This document shows positions 45,191-54,806 of a stretch of 64,000 nucleotides of DNA, piece by piece; within the stretch, counting starts at the first letter, position 1; each line of letters opens with the position of its first letter. Made by a program: the position numbers and the translations under genes. The notes under the pieces are model-generated. The model did no database searches and was not told the origin of the DNA. It saw nothing but the letters and a program-made list of their open reading frames with translations. Source of the stretch: Eutreptiella sp. 'Long Island Sound 2002' (lineage: Eukaryota; Euglenozoa; Euglenophyceae; Eutreptiales; Eutreptiaceae); NCBI GenBank assembly GCA_964036045.1, contig OZ038387.1, positions 14,446,420 to 14,510,419 on the forward strand, in the 5' to 3' direction.

Positions 45191-46582
45191 ATATGACTTC
45201 CATCAACCGGGTTGCATGTTGGTCCTAAAAGATATTAGGAGTGGTAATTGGAGGAATCATGGTTGCTCTTTTTGCGGTGTTTGCCAAGATGTGCCATTTC
45301 CAACACAGAGGAAGATAGGACCTGGTGAAAGAGAATAGATATGTGTCGATTTACATGGGGAATGATTGTATAGAAGAACACAAGAGATAGGAAACCCTCT
45401 AAGCCCACCCACCACTTGAGTGCAGCTGGGCAATGCAGCAACAAAACAAGTGTAATTTTCTGCTATCTTCAACTTTGTAAGCCCCCCTCCGAATAATATT
45501 CACATGCGAATATTAAAATGCTTTGAATATTAAATGGGGGTGTAAATATCATATGGGGGTTGATCTAGCATTCACAGGCCGAGTTGGGTGTCACAAGAGA
45601 GGGGATGTATGCGTGTGTGTATCTATGAGCAGTACTACAAGCCTGGTCCAAAACCATTTCTAGGGTGAATGTTGTAATGTTTTGGGATACTTGGCCGAAT
45701 ATTGGGGTTTTGCGGCGATCCCTTGAGTCGGATGTGTCCACAGTCCAACCAAGCTCCATGTGCACATTGTGCCACTAGGCCCACCTTCGGCCGCTTTGTC
45801 CTGGCATTTACCACTGCATCCAACCACTGTTGTCTATATCACAACGAACACCGCACAGTATGGGCGTCCTTGGAATCAGAAGGACCGCGTCAATGGTGGC
45901 CTGCTCCTTTGCTTTGTTTGTGCACCTGGGGGGTCCTGAGAGGCGTCCTCAAAGGGGGTGGAAAACTCAAGATGAATCGCAATGGTCACTGTTGGGGGTG
46001 TCGCTATCAGTGTGTTCGCCATGTCACAGTTGTATGGCAATGAACTGATGGAACAAACTGTGCTATCACTGCCACCAAGCATGGGGGAGTTGTGCATGTC
46101 ACTAACATCCCAAGCTCATGTATGACGATTCGGAGATTCAAACCAGGGACATGGATAAAGCAGACATGTGGCAACAAGTTGTCATCAAGCTAGACTGGAG
46201 CCTGATGAGTCAGAACATGTGGCAAATAGCTGTTTGACTGATGCAGGAAGTATGGGTTTGGAGGGGGGGGGGGGGTTGAAGTAGGCCGAACGCAGCCAAA
46301 AATCCCAGTCTTGCTTCCTTGCAACACTACTTGCAACCCTAACCCATCTCTGAATGTAAGTTTATTGCACCCCATTTGGATGGACAAAAAATTCAGCAAG
46401 ATGCCCAGTAGTTGCAAGCTACACAAGCTGCAACTCCTACCAACAAAGGGATACATAGTGTCTAAGCAATCATTGTGCTGCTTGTGCTTTGCTTGCTCAT
46501 GCTGTCATAGGCTCAGCTTTTGCACACCTGTGAATGGCAATGTTGCTGTGAAAATTAATGGGGATGTGAACATGAAATGGTA

Positions 46583-46616
46583 GCTGAATAATATAACCAT
46601 GTGAATATTATTCAGC
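46583..46616. repeat. Perfect 12-bp hairpin
   Basis: GCTGAATAATAT and ATATTATTCAGC flank a 10-base loop. It lies at the left edge of repeat J (46617-46815). Confidence 0.85.
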
Positions 46617-46815
46617 AGGGTTTCTTGAATGTACCAATAGAACAATGAAATTACACATCCAAAGTACAACCATGCAATCGCATGCATGATGGGCACATGA
46701 TTAAGTGACAAATGCCACACTCACATATATCACCTTGATAGTGCGCACACAATTGCTAACAAACACTGTCGTCGTTTTCTTCATCGTAAGCAGAGGCTTT
46801 TGTGCCCACACAGAC
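46617..46815 (+). repeat. Dispersed repeat J, copy 1
   Basis: Shares GTGCGCACA, CAACAAACACTGTCGTC and surrounding sequence with 58260-58440, in the same orientation and roughly 65-70% similar by eye. Confidence 0.65.
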
Positions 46816-47457
46816 TAAGGCACTGGGAATTCCAAGGTGAGATAGTTGGCTACATAAACCCTACCATCATCTACTGCACATCGCAATCCATCATCCCTTA
46901 TCCACACTCATGAAAAAGTGTGCATTTGGAGTCTGCATTGCATGCAACCCCTCAAAGCTTGGTTTCAACAGTATCTAGGAATATTCATTTCCAAGAACCT
47001 TTTTCGCAACCTTTGACTACCTTCAGCTATCTTCATTTGCACGTATGGTGCACCAAGGGGATTCCTTGTGCTACTGTTTTGTCATCTTTTGGCACACCAA
47101 GTTCAAACTGAGCTCTTAGGCAACAGCTCAAATCAAAGAGCAGCGCATATAATACACACAAGGGTCCCACATATGCAATGCATGTGTCCCAGACTCAACC
47201 GACACATCTCCTCTATCTACTACCTGCTTCACCTACCCTCTACATATGCACTCAGCCTTTCGGCTTGTATTGAAAACTCACATGTACCAGTTGTGTTATT
47301 GCCCATTGCAAAACCGTCTTTTCTTTTCCAATTCTCCACTCAAGCCAAAGAACCTGGGTCAAGCATCCAGGCTATGCCCTGTCACCGACAGCCATTTCTT
47401 TTTCTCAGGTGCCGTTAGAGCCTTTTCTTTTTCCCAGGTGCCCTTGTGCTACATACC

Positions 47458-47560
47458 ACTTTTGGGACCTACTTCCCCATTTCAACCACCAAACCACCCT
47501 CCTTCCAGACTTTTGTGACCTGCTTCCCCATTTCAACCACCAAACCACCCTCCTTCCAGA
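47458..47560 (+). repeat. 51-bp tandem duplication
   Basis: Two adjacent copies of a unit containing TTCCCCATTTCAACCACCAA, with two or three differences. Confidence 0.9.
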
Positions 47561-49071
47561 TGCCGCTCCAAACTAGCTGTTGAAGAATTCGGTTGTGTAG
47601 TGTTGCTCCCCATCTTTCCTCAAGCCAACACAACAGACAAAGGACAAAAGAATAGATACTTTGTGGACCACTTGTGCAAAATGCACACTTGCCCATTACA
47701 TCGCATGCATGGTCCATGGCCGTTTGCATGAAATTCTGGTCAGCCAAAAACCAGAACTCATTTCAATTGCCAAATCCAAGAGTGCCCAAGCTCATGTGCC
47801 CAAGTTCGCCTCACAGCTGCCAGTATCAAGTGCAAACAACCATGGACCAACTCCTAAGGAGTGGACTCACAATGAAAAATGGCCATCTGCGTACAATCAT
47901 GAATAACAAAAGGCACGCATCATGCACATTTTAAACAAATATTTCCTTGCGGCTCCTGTGGCGCCGCTACTCAATGTAGGCCCGAGGCCTTCACCTAGCC
48001 ACACTATCTGGAGCCCGAAAGGCTGGAGGGGTGGGGAGGGGGTAGAATGAGCTTGACTGAGACCGGATACCTGTGCCTCCTAGGGATAAAAAGGGGGGGG
48101 GGATACAGGGATTTTACTATGTAGTACGCCTGGTATCCAGTGCCTTGTTTTTTTTTTGGGACGACCTGCTTGTAAGTTTAGGTCAATTTTGGGTGGTAGC
48201 ATGTGGAGGAAGGGGGTACAGGGGGTCCAGGTCGATGCTCCTGTGGCTGAGAGTGGAATGTCTGTCCCACTGCTCACAATTGCAGCAGTCAACCCCCATG
48301 GCCAGGGTTGTCCATTGGAGGGTTGTCCATTGGAGGGTTGGCACGCAGTTGTCAGATAAGTCAAAGGACTTCACCCACAAGTGTGCGGGTTTCGTCAATC
48401 CCAAGACGCAAAAACAAAGCCAACCAACTTGGGCATTTTCCACGGAATTCCACAGCAGCACCAAGTTGCCACTGCATTTCGCTCCGACCGCGCCTCCAGC
48501 CTGTGCACACTTCAATGTGTGCACAAAATGACCGGGCACTGCAGCGGGAGAAGGCGAAGGGAGTGCGAGATCGTTGGATTACTTTGAGCAAACAATGAGA
48601 AAACTTGCTTGCGCCCAGATGACACAAGAGCCTTGAGCCTCGTTTCCTTCGCACAACAAATTGCGCGACCATCCGTTGCTGCAAACGGTTAGTGACTCGG
48701 TAGGATTTTGAACGGCAGGGCCAAATTGTGGTGGGACCTTGTGGTACGTGGAATTTTGTGGCTACGGATCGGAGATATCACATGTGGTTACTCGGGGTAG
48801 CGGGTCAGGGGAATGAGATTAGGCAGAACGAAACTCTCCTAACAGGGCGTGTGACATGTGTGCGTACGGAGATGGTGAGCGTGGCACTGTTGTAAGCGGC
48901 AATTTAGTGTAAGTCAGCGGGTCAGTGATGTGTAAGGGACAGTGGAATTTATCAGGAGAAAGTGGAGACTGATGCAGAATAGGGCAACAGGCTTGCATGC
49001 AAGGGGCAGGAAATGCTTGTCCGTTGCTTAGTCCCTCCCTTTGTACTGCTCAGTCACGGGAGCCCCTTTTC

Positions 49072-49072
<1 letters not shown>

Positions 49073-49100
<28 letters not shown>
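49073..49100 (+). repeat. CA microsatellite
   Basis: Uninterrupted (CA)n shortly downstream of the MORN/hydrolase gene's 3' end. Confidence 0.95.
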
Positions 49101-49103
<3 letters not shown>

Positions 49104-49390
49104 CCGGTATGTTGGTGGGCTCAAGTGACCCCCCTGCGCAAATGAATTTTCACCCGCCCTGTCAATACTGCTGCCCCTGCTCCTGAGACGTCTCGCTTCT
49201 CAATAACTCTTTATCACCTCCTACTTCTCCTCAGGTACGGCAAAGTGCCAGCGATTCAGGGATCCCATCAATCATTGCTGGTCATCCGGGGAAAAGGATC
49301 TGAGGGTCTTGACACAGCGCTAGGATTGGGGACCAGGGTACTTGCCATGGACCACCGCACGGACCCCTTCGAGAACACGTGCACTGCACT

Positions 49391-50230
49391 TTACCCGTTT
49401 TGCAACGCCGGGGGCGCCACCATGAACACGAAGACGTTCGTGTCCAGCTTGACCCGTCGCAGGCGGATACGATACGCCGCCCGGCGCTGCGTGACGATGA
49501 GGTCCCGGAGGTCCTCCACGAGCTCCCGGTTGATGTTGAAGTACGAGTGCTTGGTCTTGTGCACGTTGTTCTGGAGGAAGGTGGTGTCCACGATGTCCAC
49601 GTCCAATGCGCCAAGCCCCGGGTCGTCGATGGCCTTCCCCAGCGACGGCTCCTTGTAGAAAGTGTGCGGGTCATTGAAGAGCTCGGCGTACATCAGCGCC
49701 TGATCCGCCTTGTTGCCGTAGATGGTGATGTTGCTGCACCGACTGCGCAGCGAATGGTACGAACTCTCAACGAACTGCTGCACGGGAAACTCCGGGTTGA
49801 TGAGGGTGACGGACATCAGACTCGCCTTGCCCTCGCTCTCCCGCGTGGGAGCGTCAATCGCGGCAAACAGGGGCTTGGCCGTCTCGTAGACCGAGCACCA
49901 GCAGCGGCCCCCCATACTGTGCGTCAGGATGTGGAACCGCCGGAACCCGACGTGGATGAGCATCGATACGAATTCAGTGAAACTCTGCGCGACCGCGACA
50001 CTTTCCGCGGAGTCGCGGGCCTTGTAATACGTTGCGATTTGGCCGGACGGCCAACTGAAAATAAACGGCTTCAACTGCGGCGGGAAATCCCCGAGGGCGA
50101 GGAATTGACTGAACATGGCGGTCCCAGTTCTGCAGGAGTTGTTGAAGCCCGGCAGGAACAGCATGACCTCGTAGGGCATGGCAGCATTCCACCGCCAGTT
50201 GTGGACCACCAGCTTCTTTTCCTTCCTTAT
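49391..50230 (-). CDS. Exon 4 of the MORN/hydrolase gene: DUF900 hydrolase domain
   Basis: 279 codons plus TAA after acceptor CTGCCCAG. It encodes the complete hydrolase fold with an apparent Ser-Asp-His triad. Confidence 0.92.
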   Translation of the reverse strand: MRKEKKLVVHNWRWNAAMPYEVMLFLPGFNNSCRTGTAMFSQFLALGDFPPQLKPFIFSWPSGQIATYYKARDSAESVAVAQSFTEFVSMLIHVGFRRFHILTHSMGGRCWCSVYETAKPLFAAIDAPTRESEGKASLMSVTLINPEFPVQQFVESSYHSLRSRCSNITIYGNKADQALMYAELFNDPHTFYKEPSLGKAIDDPGLGALDVDIVDTTFLQNNVHKTKHSYFNINRELVEDLRDLIVTQRRAAYRIRLRRVKLDTNVFVFMVAPPALQNG

Positions 50231-53200
50231 CTGGGCAGAGGCGTATGGGATCATTTGGGCACAGTGGGAGGGGGGGGGGGATACGGGCCATAAGGACACA
50301 AGTGCATGAGGCAATGGGCGCACAAGGGGCTTCGAGGTACAGAGGTATGACACCCGGATATCTGACTGGCGAAGCACTACCACAAGTCCCTTACGGCTTA
50401 GGGCCACTGAGGGCGGCTTAGTGCCAGTCTCTGTGCCAGCCCCGGGCCTCTGGTCAGGCGCCACGTGCTGTGCAGCCGAGCGACATCGCCTCATTAGAAA
50501 TGAAGGGGCAAAGACAGCGCTTCTGGCGGCTGCAAGTGCCGCAGGCCTGTGGCCGTGAGGAGGAGTCCCGGAGGGGCACGGGAGCACTGCGGAGAGCAGC
50601 ATCACCGGCGTGGGAGCACCGTTGCACGGGGCGACAGCCCTGACACGCACCGGGGCACAGGGTCCCACAGACGTGTGTGCAGACGAAGGCGCAGAGGGGC
50701 ACACGGGCAGAGGGGCACAGGGCGGAGGGGCACACGGGCACGGGGGCATGAACGGCTGGGGGCAAAGATAGCATTGGGACAAAGAGGCACAGGAGCACAC
50801 GTGTGCAGATGGAGGCGGAGGAGGAGGCATCCCCCCGGACCAAGGCACACCACGGCCAAAACGGGCACACAAATACAAAAGCAACAGACTGGAATGTCAC
50901 AGAGGGGGTGGACCTCACTTCTGCTGGAGCAAACTTGGGCCCAGGCAGCAACCGGACAGATAAAGGCAGGAAGGGGATGAAGGAACATGACGCGAAAGTA
51001 GGGACATGGACCCCAAACACCACCCTGGCCATAGAAAATGGACAATAGAAAAGGAAAGTAGGAAGCGCTCAAGGCTCGAGAGCTCCGGCATAAGGCACGA
51101 GCACCACTCCGGGTAGAGAAATACATTATATACTCGGCAACAATTTTGGGGGGCGGGGGGCCGGGTGCCCGGCATATGCGCTCAGCCAGCCCATACTTGC
51201 GCTTACGCAGTTTGCAGGGCGGCTGCACACCAGCATCGGCAGGGGATGGCTGGCTGCCTTGACCGACCAAACGGCGCGCGGCTGCGACATGCTCATGCTA
51301 ACCCAAAAGAGGGGGCCCAAAGCAGACCTCTGCGGGCCAAAGGGGATCGGGACGAAGGCTCACAGGGGAGAGGGCTGGCGGCCAATGTCGCCTCCCGGAT
51401 CACAAGCCCCTACACTCCGCAGTGGAGTGGGCTCCACGGAGGTTACTCGCCCAGCTGCCGCACTGCTGCACTGCCGCGTGCTCGGGGGCGGGGCATCTCC
51501 GCACGTTCATCTGCAGGCCCAGCCCTGGCACCTTCTGTGCCCCACCCCCACAAGGCCGCTGTCAGCGGGCCTCGACCCCGTGTCTCGGGGGAGGGCCGTT
51601 TCCGGTACGTCCAGAAGCCCACAGAGCCGGGGGCAGGGCACAGGGCACCGGGGCACCCCCCCAATGCACAGGGGCAGGGGCGGGGACAAAGGGGCACACA
51701 GGCACAGGTACCTCCTCCGTATGGTCGTGCTCAGCGGCACCCGGGGGATCCTCAACGCTAATTTGCACCGCAGCCCCGGCCTGCACGGGATGAAAACCCT
51801 CCACCACCAGGCCCAGCTCTGGGTCCGCGGCCACCACAACACTCAGCGGCATGTCCTGCCCAGCCAAGTGCTGGATTTGGTCAACAAATACCGCAAACCA
51901 GTTGTGCGCGTGCGACGCCACCCGCTTCGGGCCCGGGAACACGTCCGGGTCGCGGTAGTAGACCTCGCACTGCGCGGCGGTCAGAAGGGGGGTGATCTGC
52001 TGCGGAATCGGGAAGTGCGTGTAGAAGATGCCGGATGTGCACGCGGTGACCCCGCCGATCCCGAACTGCAGCTCACGGTGCGCGGGAGTCCACTTCTTTT
52101 GGCCCCACTCCTGCTCCGCGCGGCACTGCACGATCCCGATGCGGACGTTGGTGAAGGTGAAGTTGGTGCCCTGCTCGGCGCTGGTGAAGGGGCCGACGGG
52201 GACGCCCTCGCGGAACAGGCCGCAGAGGTGCTCCCCGTGGAAGTCCCCGTCCGTCCAGTGGCCCATCCCGTGGGGCAGGCCGCGCTCGTTGACCTCCCCT
52301 TTGTACTGCACGGTCACCTCCTTGCGCCACAGCCCCGCACTGTAGGTCCAGACGTTCTTGCCCACCTGGCGTCGGTTGTACAACCAGCCCACGTCCACCC
52401 ACTCCCTCTGGATCATGGCCTTGTAGATGACGTAGACAAAAAATTTCTGGACCAGGACAAGACTCGCCAACGCAATGAAAATGCTCCAAACAATGGTTTG
52501 CGCCGGTGGCTTCTCGTTGTGAATCTGCGCAGTGGGTGCAGGGGTACGGCAGGGGGGCCAGGGGGAGGGCAACGGTGAGGGCAGGGGACTACGCACTACG
52601 TGCACAGTTGTTGCTGCGACCCATACTGCGTCCGCATGAAAACCATGACCTCTGGAGAGCACTAAAAATGCACCGAAACACAAGTCATCCTCGTCATCCT
52701 CGTCATCATCGTCTTCCGCATCTACCCATACCCCATAACACTGGTTGGGCTCGGGGGGAATTGCTCTTGGAGGGGGGGGGGGGGGGGTTCGTGTCGGAAT
52801 GGCAAAATTCGGTGCCGTGAAAATTTGGCAAGAATTCTTAAGTACTGCTGCAAAATTTGGGACAAATTCCCCAATTGTGGCATGAGAACAGGCATACGCC
52901 GCAAATGTTGGTTGCTTGCTGTTGCTTGCTGGAGGCTTTTGGAGGTTTGCTGTTAGTTCCTGATGGCATCTGGACACTTGCAGTCATTTCCCAGAGGGTT
53001 CTGGACGCTTGCTGTTACTTCTTGGAGGGTTCTAGATGGTTGCTGTTCCGGCTTCGGTCCTTAAAATACCGCAGCAAATTCGGTACACTTTTGTTGCGCC
53101 AAACTTCGCCATTCCAAATTTTGCCTGTTCCTAATTCCGCCCCCCCCCCGCCCCCCCCGTATCCATTTCGAACTCGGTAAGCAGCAACGCATGGCACAAC

Positions 53201-54806
53201 AGGGGCTGCGGCGGGCAGGGCAGGGGCAAACCTCGCACTCAAATCCTGCAGTCAACTTATTACTGCGGTTGTAAACGGTTGGGGTGGCAGTCCCGCGGTC
53301 GTCCTCATACTCATCAGCACCCACCCCAACCAGATCCGTGTCGTTCTTGATGGGGACCCGGCATCCGTATGCCTTAGGGCATGTGACTGTATCGAATATT
53401 GCATCGTCGTCATCACAGCCGTTCTGGAAGATCGCAACCGAGACGCTGTCCTCGGCCGCCAAAGCAGCCAGAGCCGTGGCGAGAATGAAGACAAATAGGA
53501 AAAGCTCCACAACGTGGCCGAAACCCCGGCTGACTAGCATCGCCGCACATACGAACAAGAACATGATGAAGCTAAAGGTGTCCTGCGAACAAAACGGGGA
53601 AGGTTCACGCAGGATGCATCCACGGCAAACGCGACAGTAGCACTCACAAGTGCACATACAGGGCGGGGGAAATTTCGGTACAGGGAATTGTCCGCCAGGG
53701 AAAATTCTGCACGGGGAATATTCCGCACCTATCCCCAAAAATCAAGGAAAATTCCGCACCTCCTAAATCTTGAGTGCATTGGAAGGAAAGGGATCCTGGG
53801 ATTGCAATCCCAAAAAGACACACAATTCAGCAAAGCAGCCAGCAATGATTCATCAAACGTACGAATTGTCAAAGAATTGAACTTCACCATATGTGTGTGC
53901 TTGGTGAGGGCCTTGCTTTTTTTTAAACCTGCTGAGTTGACCGACTGACAACGGTGATTGCTGCTGGGGGTTCGTTTGTCCGCAAAGGGTATATTCCGCA
54001 CCTACACTGAAAAAATGCGGGGAAAATTCCGCACCAATCTGAAATACGGAACTTTCCCCGCGGAATTTTCCCCCGGTCTGTACCCCAAAGATGAGCTATC
54101 TTTTTTTGTTAACTCGTAATCGAAATTCCACCAAAAATGGGCTACCAACGTCACAGCACACTGTGCCACTCCACAGCACAGCACAGCGCAGCAGCTTGTG
54201 AAAACCCAGCACAGCACACCACAGCACACCGCAGGAAAATACCACACGGCACGGTACAGCACGACATACCCACTGCCAGTCGATCTGGCTGATCTGCTGC
54301 CAATGCGAGCCGGCGTCGCCCTTCGTCGTTGTGAATGACATGGAGCCGAAAATGGCGAAGAAGAAGAAGAAGACCAAAAATAGGAGCCGCCAAAAGTGCA
54401 ACGGGTGCCACGTGGACCAGAGCTTGCCGTACTTCCGTTGGTTTCGCGCCTTCATCATGTGCAAGAACGTCTCGTGGATCTGCACGTCTCTCGCGGGTTC
54501 ATCGCGCAGCAGCTGCGCATTCCGGGGGGGCTCGCCCGGGTGGTTGTACTCCCAGGGCCGGGGGTCTGGGGCAGCCCAGCCGGGAGGGCCGTGTGCGCCA
54601 TGCGGCGAGGCTTTGTGCCCGAACCCGCCCAAGTACGGGCTACCCGCAGGAGAGGGGGTGGGGCCCACGTGACCTCGGGCGTACTCCCAGTCAAGGAATG
54701 AGGAATAGAAGGGGCCTGGCTGCTCCACACGTTGAAGGTACCGGCTGTAGCGGTCGACGTCAGCGTACCCCTGGTCATAGATGTATGCCGCATGTGCTGG
54801 CCACAT
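49391..54806 (-). CDS. Membrane protein with MORN-like repeats and C-terminal DUF900 alpha/beta hydrolase, four exons
   Basis: The model is complement(join(49391..50230, 51712..52524, 53232..53582, 54270..54806)), 846 residues, all junctions phase 0. Exon 1 is a Pro/Gly/Tyr-rich cytosolic tail ending in a hydrophobic helix (LLFLVFFFFFAIFGS). Exon 2 has two more hydrophobic segments and an acidic, Cys-containing loop with possible N-glycosylation sites. Exon 3 starts with a membrane helix (TIVWSIFIALASLVLVQ). It then has MORN-like motifs (VQYKGEVNERGLPHGMGHW, DGDFHGEHLCGLFREGVPVG). Exon 4 is an alpha/beta hydrolase of the DUF900 type: FLPGFNNS oxyanion strand, FSWPSGQ, nucleophile elbow HSMGG (Ser about 672), YGNKADQAL (Asp about 743) and KHSYFN (His about 795). 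It is probably a membrane-anchored esterase or lipase; the substrate is unknown. ATG 54806 is the first in-frame ATG, and an upstream exon is possible. Confidence 0.85.
50231..51711 (-). other. Intron 3 of the MORN/hydrolase gene
   Basis: 1.48 kb, GC-rich, with degenerate GGGGCACA-type repeats (about 50690-50800). The frame stays open through part of it by composition only. Confidence 0.65.
51712..52524 (-). CDS. Exon 3 of the MORN/hydrolase gene
   Basis: 271 codons between acceptor CTGCGCAG and donor GAG|GTACCTG. It has a transmembrane helix and MORN-like repeats, and ends with a Glu/Asp-rich tail. Confidence 0.85.
52600..52745 (-). repeat. Dispersed repeat I, copy 2
   Basis: Inverted partner of 45085-45190, located in the second intron of the MORN/hydrolase gene. 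Confidence 0.65.
52772..53160. mobile_element. G-capped foldback element inside an intron
   Basis: The left arm begins with a G18 run and GTCGGAATGGCAAAATTCGG. The right arm ends TTCGCCATTCCAAATTTTGC, CTGTTCCTAATTCCG and a C-run. The arms are inverted copies of each other and related to those at 15125-15455. The centre has degenerate TTGCTGTTACTTCTTGGAGG units also seen near 33640-33740. Confidence 0.7.
53232..53582 (-). CDS. Exon 2 of the MORN/hydrolase gene
   Basis: 117 codons between acceptor TTGTTCGCAG and donor GAG|GTTTGC. It has two hydrophobic segments (FIMFLFVCAAML; LFLFVFILATALAALAA), then a DDDD-rich loop. Confidence 0.78.
53664..54080. mobile_element. Foldback element with GGGAAATTTCGC/GGAAAATTCCGC units
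   Basis: The left arm (GGGGGAAATTTCGG, AGGGAAAATTCTGCAC) is complementary in style to the right arm (GGGGAAAATTCCGCACC, CGCGGAATTTTCCCCC). It fills most of intron 1 (53583-54269) of the MORN/hydrolase gene. Confidence 0.55.
54270..54806 (-). CDS. Exon 1 of the MORN/hydrolase gene
   Basis: 179 codons ending DWQW before an ideal donor GTATGT at 54269. It has a Tyr/Gly/Pro-rich N-terminus, then one transmembrane helix. Confidence 0.8.

Larger units (their letters stand above)
42907..49390. other. Intergenic region between the two large minus-strand genes
   Basis: No intact gene. It holds a coding-like relic near 43740-43960 (minus), AAATTTCGG-type foldback fragments at about 43640-43740 and 44890-45000, a repeat at 45085-45190, a hairpin at 46583-46616, tandem duplications at about 47458-47560, and a CA microsatellite at about 49073-49100. 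Confidence 0.55.

Noticed and set aside
46125-46195. tRNA-like motif (GGTTTGAATC with TAGCTTGATG) on the minus strand
   Set aside because: T and acceptor stems do not pair. At best it is another decayed SINE head.
50454-51270. Long minus-strand ORFs continuing from the hydrolase exon into the intron
   Set aside because: They are Cys/Pro/Ser-rich repeats produced by GGGGCACA-type DNA. A clean acceptor at 50231 and donor at 51711 explain the boundary better.
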